A stretch of 64,000 bases of DNA from Pseudacidobacterium ailaaui (lineage in GTDB: Bacteria; Acidobacteriota; Terriglobia; Terriglobales; Acidobacteriaceae): assembly GCF_000688455.1 (NCBI RefSeq), contig NZ_JIAL01000001.1, positions 1,085,001-1,149,000 of the forward strand. Direction: 5' to 3'. A program made the position numbers and the translations under genes. Each line of letters starts with the position of its first letter. Positions within the stretch are counted from its first letter, which is position 1. Under the pieces are notes generated by a model. It saw only the letters and a list, made by a program, of their open reading frames with translations. It did no database searches and had not been told where the DNA came from. Positions 9,688 through 17,684 of the stretch are shown here, piece after piece.

Positions 9688-11300
9688 TACGATGCCACAG
9701 TTTTGCATTCCCGCAGCGCGGCCTTCACCACTTTGCCAGATGCATTTTTGGGCAACACATCCAGAAAGACAAATTCTTTGGGAACCTGCATGGATGGAAG
9801 GGTCCTGAGGCAGAATTCACGCAAAGACAGCTCCGTTTGCGATGCCTTGCCCTCACGAAGAACGACATACGCTTTCACTGCTTCTCCTAAGATTTCATCG
9901 GGCACGCCAATCACGGCAGCCTCCAGCAGGTCTCCACACTCAAGAAGTTTCTCTTCGATTGCGCGGCAGCTTACACGGTTCCCACCGCATTTGATGAAGT
10001 CCTTGGCACGGTCCACCACGTAGATATAACCATCGCTATCTACTGTGGCCAGATCACCAGTATGAAGCTGGCCATTCTGGAAGACGGCCGCTGTGTCCTC
10101 AGGCGAGCGCCAATAACCCTGGGCAATGTTCTCGCCTTCAGCAACAATCTCTCCCACTTCTCCTGGGGCGGCCTCCCGTCCTTCACACAGGACCCGAAGC
10201 TTGACACCCGGTATTCCCTTTCCGATCGATCCCGGCTTGCTGTCCAGCATTTGCGGAGGCAAATAAGAAAGCCGTGCTGTCGCTTCGGTCTGCCCGTACA
10301 TAAGAAAAACCTCAACCCCGGGCAATGCGTCGCGCAATTCATGTACGAATGCCGGGGCCAGATGTCCTCCAGCCTGCTGCACATAACGGAGACATGGGAA
10401 GCTATATTTTCTTAACGACGATTTACGCAACAAGATCTGGTAGTGGCTTGGGACCCCAGCAAAGCCCGTACAGCGGGTCTCAAGCATTCTCTCCAGAATC
10501 TTCTCAGGAAACAGAAAGCGCGGATCGATTACGAGGCTTCCTCCTACGCGAAGATGGGTATGCAGAAGAGAGGCCCCAAAGCAATAGTGGAAGGGCAGGA
10601 CCGTCATGATGCGGTCACTGCTGGTAAGCCTTAGATATTCAAGAATAGATTGCGTGTTAGCAATGATGTTTCCATGCGAAATCATCACCCCGCGGGGCCT
10701 GCCTGTGGTACCGCTGGTGAACATCAGAGCTGCAAGGTCCTTGCGGCAGATTTCAGGAAAGTCCAGATCTGAACCGAAGCGGTTTTGCTGCTGCTGGACC
10801 GACCCTTCCTGCCGGTATAAAGGAACATCCGAAATTACCGGCACGCTCAAGGAAAGCTTATTCTTCAAAAACACCCGGGCCGGAGCACAGGCAGCTTTTG
10901 GCGCGGCCACTTCGAGAATGTAGGCCAGTGTTTCCTGATCAACATTCGCTGGCAGCGGCACGCAGACCAGACCGGCCCGCAAAATCCCAAGATAAGCCGC
11001 AACCCAGAAGTACCCGTTTTCTCCAATCAGGAGCACGCGGTCTCCTTTGCGACACCCTAGCTGCAGCAGATGGGAAGCCATGCACTGTGCTCCAAACGCC
11101 AGATCGCCATAGGTCTTCTCAGAATCCAGCAGGAGGAGCGCTGTCTGCTCCGGATCTTTCCCGGCGAGCAGGTAGTCATAGACACTTGAAGAAGCTTCGT
11201 TTTCTGGCGTTTGGGTTTCGTGCGTCCCAGACTGGAGCAACAAGGGTCTTTTCCTTTCTCTTCTTTGGTTTTCGAGGGCCCGTCGGGTCAAATCTCGCAT
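9687..11300 (-). CDS. Acyl-AMP/acyl-CoA ligase (ANL superfamily)
   Basis: A 537-residue adenylate-forming enzyme with the standard motifs: the ATP loop MFTSGTTGRPRG (about 190-200), YGQTEATARL (A5), GDLATVDSDGYIYVVDRAKDFIK (A7-A8 region) and the catalytic Lys loop NASGKVVK near the C-terminus. ANL enzymes activate a carboxylate as acyl-AMP and pass it to CoA or a carrier protein. The gene lies two genes after an acyl carrier protein in an overlapping operon, which favours loading of that carrier. It overlaps the NadE-like gene by 13 bases. This resembles the AMP-forming ligase of exosortase-type EPS loci. Confidence 0.9.
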   Translation of the reverse strand: MRDLTRRALENQRRERKRPLLLQSGTHETQTPENEASSSVYDYLLAGKDPEQTALLLLDSEKTYGDLAFGAQCMASHLLQLGCRKGDRVLLIGENGYFWVAAYLGILRAGLVCVPLPANVDQETLAYILEVAAPKAACAPARVFLKNKLSLSVPVISDVPLYRQEGSVQQQQNRFGSDLDFPEICRKDLAALMFTSGTTGRPRGVMISHGNIIANTQSILEYLRLTSSDRIMTVLPFHYCFGASLLHTHLRVGGSLVIDPRFLFPEKILERMLETRCTGFAGVPSHYQILLRKSSLRKYSFPCLRYVQQAGGHLAPAFVHELRDALPGVEVFLMYGQTEATARLSYLPPQMLDSKPGSIGKGIPGVKLRVLCEGREAAPGEVGEIVAEGENIAQGYWRSPEDTAAVFQNGQLHTGDLATVDSDGYIYVVDRAKDFIKCGGNRVSCRAIEEKLLECGDLLEAAVIGVPDEILGEAVKAYVVLREGKASQTELSLREFCLRTLPSMQVPKEFVFLDVLPKNASGKVVKAALRECKTVAS

Positions 11301-12289
11301 TCATCCACGGGTTCCACCAGCAGAGGTTCCATGCGCAGATATCGCGTGACAGACCGCTTCGCGTCAATCTGTTGATAGGCGCGCTCCACTGCACTGACGG
11401 AAAGTCCTGCACACTGGGCGATTTCCTCGGGCGGCAGTTCATGGTTCCGGCCAAAAAGACAGAGGTCAAACTGACGCAGAGGCATCGAAAAGTAAAACTC
11501 TTCCTGAGTCTGCTCCAGAGAATAGGTGTCGGTTGTTGGCGGCCGCTTCCGTATCTCCTCAGGGACGCCCAGATACTCAGCCAACTGATACACCTGGGAC
11601 TTATATAAATGTGCAATGGGCTTAAAGTCCGCCGCTCCGTCCCCATTCTTCACAAAAAAACCCTGATCGTATTCAAGACGATTCGGCGTGCCAGCCACGG
11701 CAAACTGGTACCGGTCTGCATAGTGATACTCAATCATCTTGCGGGCGCGCTGCTTAAAGTTGGTTGAGGCAAGAATGCCCAGGTAAGCCTCCGCCGTAAG
11801 TCTTCTCTTGTGGACCGTACCATCCGGGGCCTGTACAACGAGAGAAAAGAGGGAATACTTGCTGTCTTCGTGAATGGAAGGCAGGACAATCTTCATTTTG
11901 TATCCCTGCCCATACTCGGGAAAAACCGTGCGGATGGCTTCGTCCCGCCGCTCATAGCAACGGGCGCCTTTTAAAATGGGGCTGATGTCTTCAATAAACG
12001 CGCGCGCACCAAGTGCTTGAGCGACGCTCTGGCCGAGACGCAGACTGTCATTGGAAGAATCAAGCTCGGGCGTAAAGAGAAGGACGGTACGTTCCGGGCC
12101 GAGAGCGCGGGCACACAAAAACGCCACAACACTACTGTCAATTCCGCCAGAAACACCGATCACAGCACCCTTGCGCCTCAGGCGCCTGAAGACCATCTCC
12201 CGAATAGAAGACTCGATACGCTGCACCTCGGCTTCGGCATCCAGTCGCAGCGGATCGCTGAGCAAGGTCATGGACTCTGTTTGCTTCAC
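11288..12289 (-). CDS. NAD synthase-like PP-loop amide ligase
   Basis: A 333-residue NadE-fold protein without the N-terminal nitrilase (glutaminase) domain of long NadE. The PP-loop SGGIDSS is at residues 47-53, and the second signature reads GTPNRLEYDQGFFVKNGDGAADFKPI in pieces (family: GTxNxxE, GDGxxD). NadE uses ATP to convert a carboxylate to an amide via an adenylate. This copy sits between a carrier protein and an acyl-AMP ligase, so it may be a pathway-specific amide-forming enzyme rather than the housekeeping NAD synthase; that is inference. It starts inside the ACP gene end (ATGA-type overlap at 12286-12289). Confidence 0.82.
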   Translation of the reverse strand: MKQTESMTLLSDPLRLDAEAEVQRIESSIREMVFRRLRRKGAVIGVSGGIDSSVVAFLCARALGPERTVLLFTPELDSSNDSLRLGQSVAQALGARAFIEDISPILKGARCYERRDEAIRTVFPEYGQGYKMKIVLPSIHEDSKYSLFSLVVQAPDGTVHKRRLTAEAYLGILASTNFKQRARKMIEYHYADRYQFAVAGTPNRLEYDQGFFVKNGDGAADFKPIAHLYKSQVYQLAEYLGVPEEIRKRPPTTDTYSLEQTQEEFYFSMPLRQFDLCLFGRNHELPPEEIAQCAGLSVSAVERAYQQIDAKRSVTRYLRMEPLLVEPVDECEI

Positions 12290-12591
12290 GGTTTGTCTCC
12301 GTTCACACCTGCAGCTGCAAGTTCCGGCTCTGCAGAAGCCGACTTCAGGGCCAACTTGCGGGAAATATAGGCGACGAGGTTGTCGATTGAGTCCAGGTTT
12401 TCCGGAATGAGCTCGTGGTCCTCAACCTGGATCTGATACGTCTCCTCAATATGGAGAACGAGTTCCAGGACACCGGTGGAATCAATTACGCCCTTGCTGA
12501 TAAAAGAATCTTTGTCTGTCAGCCCGGCGTCGTCACCGAACAGATAATTCGTTACGATGAAATCGCGAAGTTCTCGCTGTAGGTCGTACAT
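12286..12591 (-). CDS. Acyl carrier protein
   Basis: A 101-residue phosphopantetheine-binding protein. The attachment Ser38 lies in GVIDSTGVLELV (family DSLxxVEL; here DST), flanked by acidic helices. A 20-residue Ala/Glu tail extends past the usual 80-residue fold. It presumably carries an acyl or aminoacyl intermediate for the neighbouring ANL, AsnB and NadE-like enzymes. Its start lies 40 bases inside the end of the asnB gene, so translation is likely coupled. Confidence 0.9.
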   Translation of the reverse strand: MYDLQRELRDFIVTNYLFGDDAGLTDKDSFISKGVIDSTGVLELVLHIEETYQIQVEDHELIPENLDSIDNLVAYISRKLALKSASAEPELAAAGVNGDKP

Positions 12592-14537
12592 TCGCTTTCC
12601 TGCTTTCTCTCTATTTTTCGATTCTGGTCAATCAATTGGTCTATCAGGAGTGACGTGGAGAGGATGCCAACCAACGCCATATTGTCTCCGGCATTGGTAG
12701 GCCGCCCGGACCGGAATTTCTCCAACAGCATCCGGACTGGTTCTGGTTTAAAGATGCCTGTATTCTTCAGCGCTTCAGGCGACAAAAGCTCGTCTACATA
12801 GCTGCATGCTTTTCCGGTAACAAAACTCCGGCCATCCGGAGCTCGATAAGGCTGCTTGGGGCGCGACAGAATGGACTCAGGCACGAGCCCTTTGGCCATG
12901 CGCTTCAGCAGATGTTTCTCATCAAGCGCCTTCATCTTCAGCCTGGGCGAAAGACGTGAAGCAAATTCGACGACGCGGTAATCCAAAAACGGATAGCGGC
13001 CCTCAATCGAATGAGCCATGGCCACCCTGTCCCCTTGCGCCGAGAGAATATAGCTGGGGAGAAGATGTGCAGTCTCCAGGTACTGGGCCTGACAAAATCC
13101 GTCCCACCCTGAAAATCCTTCTGGAAGACCATCCAGCATCTCAGACATGCAGTCATAACCGGCAAGCTGAGAGTGCACTTCATCACTGAAGAAGTTTTTG
13201 GCACGCGAGGTAAGCGTCCAGCGCGGCAGATGAGAAAAGAAAGGATCATTTAAGCCAGATGGATCTACGTGAAAAAACCGTTGCAGGTAGGCAGGAGATT
13301 GCTTTTGCACCGATTCTATATAGGGGTAGAGCTTCTTGAGCAGAAGAGGACGCAACCTGGAATTCAAGTCCCTGGCTATGAAACGGCGCACCTTCGCCTC
13401 TTTGAAGATGTCATAGCCTCCCAGTATCTCGTCGGACCCCTCGCCTGTAAGGACAACCTTGAATCCGTTCTCACGCACCAGCCGGGACAACAGATAAAGC
13501 GGAGCAGGTGCCGTGCGCAGGACAGGCTGCTCCATATGCCAAACTACATCGGGGAAAATTTCTCCAATGTCCTGTGCTGAGCAGCGGATGGTTTCATGCC
13601 GGGTCCCAAAGAATCTTGCAGCTTCGCGCTGCCAGAGGCTCTCATCAAGATCCGCATCCTCAAATGCGACAGAGAATGTTTGCAGATTTTCCGGAACAAA
13701 TCTGGTAATGAGCGCGGTCGTGACTGCCGAATCCAAGCCGCCGCTCAGATACGCTCCTACCGGCACATCGGCACGAAGGCGGATCCGTGCCGCGTCCAGA
13801 AGCAGTTCAAAAAGCAAGTCAGAGGCGCGGTCCGCCGCCTGAGGCGAGTCGTCCACATCCCACTCATAATGCAGCTTCCAGTATTGCCAAACTTTAAGAT
13901 CGCCATCTTTCAAAATGGCGGAATGCCCCGGAGGAAGCTGATGAATGCCTTTAAAAATTGTCCGTGAAGGAAGCGGGCACCAGAAAGTGAAGATCTGATC
14001 GAGTGCCTGCAAATCAATCTGCCGAGGGACACGAGGGTAGGTAAGGATGGCCTTTATCTCTGAGGCAAAAAGAAAGGCCCTCCCCACGCTTGCATAATAG
14101 AGTGGCCGAATGCCCAGGCGGTCACGCGACAAAAACAACTGCTGCCGGATATCGTCCCAGATGGCAAAGGCCCATTGACCATTCATCCGCTGAACAAAAT
14201 CCGGGCCATACTCCTGATAAAGATGCAGAATGACTTCTGTGTCTGATTTGGTCTTGAACGAATGCCCCTTCTGCTCCAGCTCCCGTCTAAGTTCGATGTA
14301 GTTAAAGATCTCCCCATTAAAGGTAATCCACAACGGAGCATCGTGAAGCTGCATGGGCTGTTGCCCACCGGCCAGGTCCAGGATGCTCAGGCGCGCGTGC
14401 CCCAGCGACGCAGTACCGTCGATATGCAGTCCCTGCTCATCGGGTCCGCGGTGAACCAGCGTCTGCACCATGCGCTCCAGTGCAAGAGCCCGGAAGGCAG
14501 TGGAATCCTGGCTGATGATCCCGGCAATGCCACACAT
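12552..14537 (-). CDS. asnB: AsnB-type glutamine amidotransferase (asparagine synthase family), first copy
   Basis: A 661-residue protein with Cys2 (MCGIAGI) as glutaminase nucleophile, the class-II glutamine amidotransferase domain to about 200 (FNGEIFNY present), and a synthetase domain with PP-loop SGGLDSA near 265 and GEGSDEILGGY. The family converts a carboxylate to an amide with glutamine and ATP. As lead gene of the ACP/NadE-like/ANL cassette it probably amidates a non-protein substrate, as do the AsnB paralogues of exosortase-type EPS loci, not free aspartate. GAGG lies eight bases before the ATG, and a sigma-54-like site lies 28-42 bases upstream. Confidence 0.88.
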   Translation of the reverse strand: MCGIAGIISQDSTAFRALALERMVQTLVHRGPDEQGLHIDGTASLGHARLSILDLAGGQQPMQLHDAPLWITFNGEIFNYIELRRELEQKGHSFKTKSDTEVILHLYQEYGPDFVQRMNGQWAFAIWDDIRQQLFLSRDRLGIRPLYYASVGRAFLFASEIKAILTYPRVPRQIDLQALDQIFTFWCPLPSRTIFKGIHQLPPGHSAILKDGDLKVWQYWKLHYEWDVDDSPQAADRASDLLFELLLDAARIRLRADVPVGAYLSGGLDSAVTTALITRFVPENLQTFSVAFEDADLDESLWQREAARFFGTRHETIRCSAQDIGEIFPDVVWHMEQPVLRTAPAPLYLLSRLVRENGFKVVLTGEGSDEILGGYDIFKEAKVRRFIARDLNSRLRPLLLKKLYPYIESVQKQSPAYLQRFFHVDPSGLNDPFFSHLPRWTLTSRAKNFFSDEVHSQLAGYDCMSEMLDGLPEGFSGWDGFCQAQYLETAHLLPSYILSAQGDRVAMAHSIEGRYPFLDYRVVEFASRLSPRLKMKALDEKHLLKRMAKGLVPESILSRPKQPYRAPDGRSFVTGKACSYVDELLSPEALKNTGIFKPEPVRMLLEKFRSGRPTNAGDNMALVGILSTSLLIDQLIDQNRKIERKQESECTTYSENFAISS

Positions 14538-14564
14538 AATTCAGCCTCTCACCCGTATCAGCAA

Positions 14565-14579
14565 GCAATTTGGCTTCCA
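14565..14579 (-). promoter_or_regulatory. Candidate sigma-54 promoter of the asnB-ACP operon
   Basis: The minus strand reads TGGAAG-CCAAA-TTGC, with GG and GC exactly 10 bases apart as sigma-54 needs (consensus TGGCAC-N5-TTGC). The predicted start is near 14553, giving a 16-base leader that still holds GAGG. The short leader lowers confidence. Confidence 0.5.
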
Positions 14580-14798
14580 GAAAAGGCACCACTGATGGCC
14601 GGAACAACAAATAACCCGCACCTTGCGGTAGGAATTTTGCCTTGAAATACAGGCGAGACGGCATAATGACCCACAGGCCACAAATGATTTTCCCTTTGAG
14701 AAAAACTTTTCACAAAGGCGGCAGCACGTTGCCGCCACGAGAAAGGCCGTCCCTCTTCATGCGTTGGCCCAAAACTTAAATTTGCGGATCTCGCCTTT

Positions 14799-14814
14799 CG
14801 GCATTCGGTTTGCA
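14799..14814 (+). promoter_or_regulatory. Weak candidate sigma-54 promoter before the PilZ-like gene
   Basis: CGGCAT-TCGGT-TTGCA has correct GG/GC spacing, but C replaces the first T. The predicted start near 14825 would leave a 124-base leader. The remaining 14538-14948 intergenic stretch, between divergent genes, shows nothing else I can name. Confidence 0.28.
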
Positions 14815-14948
14815 ATGTAAGAAACAGGCTTCATTTCACCCAGGAGTAAGAGGTCCGTCCCCAAACAGATGAAAAATACAATCCATCGACCAAAGTACGT
14901 GATGCAGACGCTGTTTTTCTGTTTCGCCCTGAAAGAGAGAAAGTAATC

Positions 14949-15299
14949 ATGCGCGAAACGGATCCCAGCTTGTTTCCTGCAAGAATGCCGATTGAACTTC
15001 GGTTTCCTGACGATGGTCCTGTCCTTGAGGGGGTGATCGCAGAAGTACGGGGGAGAAAACTCTTCTTCTACACGAATTGCCAGATGAAGCAAGGAGATGT
15101 TGTTTTTGTCGTGAGTATTCCTCCTGAACTTACGATGGAGCCTACGATCAACATTGCCGGCTCAGGAAGGATTCTGGACATTGAGACCATTTCGGCCAGA
15201 AATTTCTATGTTGAGATGGAAATTGACGAAGCGGCACCTTTGACGAGGGCCGCTTCTCATTATCCGTTTGCCAATGTACGAACGCCCAGAACGCGATAA
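14949..15299 (+). CDS. Small PilZ-like protein (tentative)
   Basis: A 116-residue soluble protein. The pattern (PARMPIELRF, a small beta-rich body, GSGRILDIETISARNFYVEMEI) resembles a compact PilZ barrel, but the RxxxR and D/NxSxxG c-di-GMP motifs are not convincing, so binding is doubtful. GAGAGAAAG precedes the ATG. The last 13 codons overlap the convergent gene at 15260-15781, which may mean this reading frame has been extended or truncated at its end. It sits between the amide cassette and the sigma-54 regulators. Confidence 0.5.
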   Translation: MRETDPSLFPARMPIELRFPDDGPVLEGVIAEVRGRKLFFYTNCQMKQGDVVFVVSIPPELTMEPTINIAGSGRILDIETISARNFYVEMEIDEAAPLTRAASHYPFANVRTPRTR

Positions 15300-15781
15300 T
15301 CCTTGATCGCGCTTTTCGGAATATAGACAAGCCTGTTGTTGCTGCCAGGATCCGATGGATGCAGAAAGAACCCATCTGCAATTAAATGATGGATGGAGTT
15401 GTGTACTGTGCCCTCCATAATCTCATCATCCTTGAATTGGACTTCCACCCAGATGGCCCCGACCTCTGGACCGTGAATATAGTAGCGCAAATTGTTACGC
15501 TCGCTGTTTCCCGTGAAGGAATTCACAAAAAACATGGCCTTGATGCTAGAAAGGTCTACCTGCACGGGGCTTCTGTCTTCTGAAGAAAAAACAGTGATCG
15601 TTTCCTGAAAATTCTGCCGAGGCCTTTCCAGTACAGATTGCAGGTCTTTCGGATCTTCGACAGGCAGGAAACCTTTTACAATCTGCCCACCTTCTAGATG
15701 GACCACTACCTTTTCTTCCGATTTTGAATTTCTTTTCTCTTTTACATGCCTGGATGCTGTATCTTCTGCCTCTGTTTTCAT
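15260..15781 (-). CDS. Conserved hypothetical protein downstream of the response regulator
   Basis: A 173-residue protein with a charged N-terminus (1-25, Lys/Glu-rich) followed by two beta-rich repeats: VVVHLEGGQIVKGFLPVE with VDLSSIKAMFFVNSF, and WVEVQFKDDEIMEGTVHN with VYIPKSAIKDYRVLG. The duplicated 'xVxFxDGxxxxG ... xxxSSIKxxF' pattern suggests two small barrels. I recognise this style from acidobacterial proteins but cannot give a function. It starts two bases after the response regulator stop, so they form one operon and it may help in that signal pathway. Confidence 0.7.
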   Translation of the reverse strand: MKTEAEDTASRHVKEKRNSKSEEKVVVHLEGGQIVKGFLPVEDPKDLQSVLERPRQNFQETITVFSSEDRSPVQVDLSSIKAMFFVNSFTGNSERNNLRYYIHGPEVGAIWVEVQFKDDEIMEGTVHNSIHHLIADGFFLHPSDPGSNNRLVYIPKSAIKDYRVLGVRTLANG

Positions 15782-15783
15782 CT

Positions 15784-17229
15784 TTATGCCCTTATGGATT
15801 GAGGTTCAGAGAGACCATAGTCCCGGATCTTATACAAGAGCGCTTTGTAACTGATCTTCAATTCTGCTGCCGCCTGGCGTCTGCTCCAGTTGTTGCGATC
15901 GAGGGCCGCCACGATGGCTTCGGCTTCTGCATCGGCCTTCACACGGCGTACGAGCTTTTTCAGGCTCATCGCAGTTGTATCAGCACTCTGATTTGCACTA
16001 GGGAAAGACCTGCGATCTCCGCGCAATTCGGCCATCATCATCTGCTCATCGCCCAAGACAAGAAGGCGCTTAACAAAGTTTTCCAATTCCCGCAGGTTTC
16101 CAGGCCAGGGATAACTCTTACAGGCACGCAGCATTTCATCGGAAAGCGTCAAAGACTTTTGTCCATACTTGTCCGACAGCTTGCGTACAAAGTGGCGAAT
16201 CAGGATGGGAATTTCTTCTCTCCGCTCGCGCAAGGGTGGCAAGTGAAGAGAAAAACCGTTCAACCGATAGAAAAGATCTTCCCGGAAGCGGCGTTCCGCA
16301 ATGGCCACCTTCATATCAATATTTGTGGCCGCTACCACTCGCACGTTGACTTTGATTGTGGTGCGCCCGCCTAACCGGGAAAAGCTGCCGTCCTGCAATA
16401 CATGCAAAAGCTTGGCCTGAAGCGCAGGAGGCATTTCACCAATTTCATCAAGAAAAATAGTGCCGTTGTTGCAAAGTTCAAATTTTCCTGGCTTCGCTTT
16501 TACAGCGCCCGTAAATGCACCCTGCTCATAGCCGAACAACTCGCTTTCCAGAAGGTCTGCTGGCATTGCGGCGCAGTTGACCTTGAGAAAGGTTCGATGG
16601 GCCGCGGGTGACATCTTATGAATAAACTGGGCCAAAACTTCTTTGCCCGTACCGCTCTCTCCCAAAATGAGCACTGGCAGATCCACGCGAGCAATGGTTG
16701 TGCATTGAGAAAACACCGTCCTCATGCGCTCGCTGGCAAATACAAAAGAATTACCGTCAGCCAGGGGGACCTCGCGCGCCTGGTTTTCCAGAGAGCAATC
16801 CACGATTTGAACACAGCGACGGAGCGTTTCGACCACATCGTTCTTGAACAGTGGCTTCAGAATGACGTCGAGTGCCCCGCGTCGCATGGCATCAACAATT
16901 AGGCGCGGGTCATAAGAGCACGACATAATGACACAGGGAACGCTCGGATAGATCTCGCGCACCATTGATAAAAAAGCAAGCCCATCTTGCCCTTGCAAGT
17001 GCGCGTCAATAAGAATCGCGTCCGGTCGAGGACCGCTCTTGAGTTTTGCCAATGCTTCCTCGCTTCGGGAAGCTCCGGTGACCCGGCAGGCTTCGCCGGC
17101 AAGAAGTGAGCGTAGATGTTCCAATACTCCTGGCTGATCGACCAGAAATATCTGGGCGCCATTGAGTCCAGAGTTAAGGCCAGAATGAAAACCTGGATTG
17201 GCAGGCGGCAGAGCTTGTACGGTTGCCAT
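15784..17229 (-). CDS. NtrC-family sigma-54 response regulator (PrsR-like)
   Basis: A 481-residue protein with a receiver domain (about 20-145), AAA+ domain (about 165-400: GESGTGKE Walker A, GAFTGA loop present in YEQGAFTGAV, FLDEIGEM Walker B, arginine finger FREDLFYRLNG) and a Fis-type HTH (NNWSRRQAAAELKISYKALLYKIRDYG). The receiver keeps the phospho-acceptor Asp (AILIDAHLQG) and Lys (LKPL), but the usual acidic pair reads DQ (FLVDQPG). I chose 17229 because GGAG lies eight bases upstream and the domain starts soon after; the frame runs open to 17382. It is probably the direct activator of the sigma-54 promoters nearby. No histidine kinase is in the window. Confidence 0.9.
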   Translation of the reverse strand: MATVQALPPANPGFHSGLNSGLNGAQIFLVDQPGVLEHLRSLLAGEACRVTGASRSEEALAKLKSGPRPDAILIDAHLQGQDGLAFLSMVREIYPSVPCVIMSCSYDPRLIVDAMRRGALDVILKPLFKNDVVETLRRCVQIVDCSLENQAREVPLADGNSFVFASERMRTVFSQCTTIARVDLPVLILGESGTGKEVLAQFIHKMSPAAHRTFLKVNCAAMPADLLESELFGYEQGAFTGAVKAKPGKFELCNNGTIFLDEIGEMPPALQAKLLHVLQDGSFSRLGGRTTIKVNVRVVAATNIDMKVAIAERRFREDLFYRLNGFSLHLPPLRERREEIPILIRHFVRKLSDKYGQKSLTLSDEMLRACKSYPWPGNLRELENFVKRLLVLGDEQMMMAELRGDRRSFPSANQSADTTAMSLKKLVRRVKADAEAEAIVAALDRNNWSRRQAAAELKISYKALLYKIRDYGLSEPQSIRA

Positions 17230-17684
17230 GTTCGTTTCTCCAAGGCGATACGGATTTCTTCCATGAAATACTGCGTGTCTGGTCCATGGTGGCAGACACC
17301 AGTTATATCCCTGCTCGTGTTCAGGAACACCCTTAATGGAAGCGCACCATGAATTGCTTGCCAAATAGTGTTTCCCGATCAAACATCGTTACGGCAACTA
17401 CGGGGAGGGATTTTTGCTGCCAGACGCACTCTCATCGGTGCGCTCCAGCGCCACTTTCATACTTTAGGGGAAAGGTACAACAGGAACGACTATACAAAAG
17501 CAAAATTTTGCATGTCAAATGAAAAAGTATTTACACAAACGATTTTTGAATAAGTGTTGCAGAACCGAACATATGACTCAAGATATAGTACTTTCTTCTT
17601 ATTTGTATCAGCACTTATTACTCATCGTAGCTGCTGCAAGCCGCAAGATTTGGCCAGAGAAATGCACAACTATTCTGAAACACT
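17230..17684. other. Divergent regulatory region between the two sigma-54-type regulators
   Basis: A 455-base stretch without a believable gene. It holds a 12-base perfect palindrome GCAAAATTTTGC (17500-17511) in AT-rich DNA, a possible operator. At 17651-17666 TGGCCA-GAGAA-ATGCA has sigma-54 spacing, but the predicted start would lie only eight bases before the next ATG. No strong sigma-70 promoter stands out. Confidence 0.4.

Noticed and set aside
17651-17666. Sigma-54-like site before the GAFTGA-less regulator
   Set aside because: TGGCCA-GAGAA-ATGCA has the spacing but leaves an eight-base leader and no Shine-Dalgarno; recorded only in the region note.
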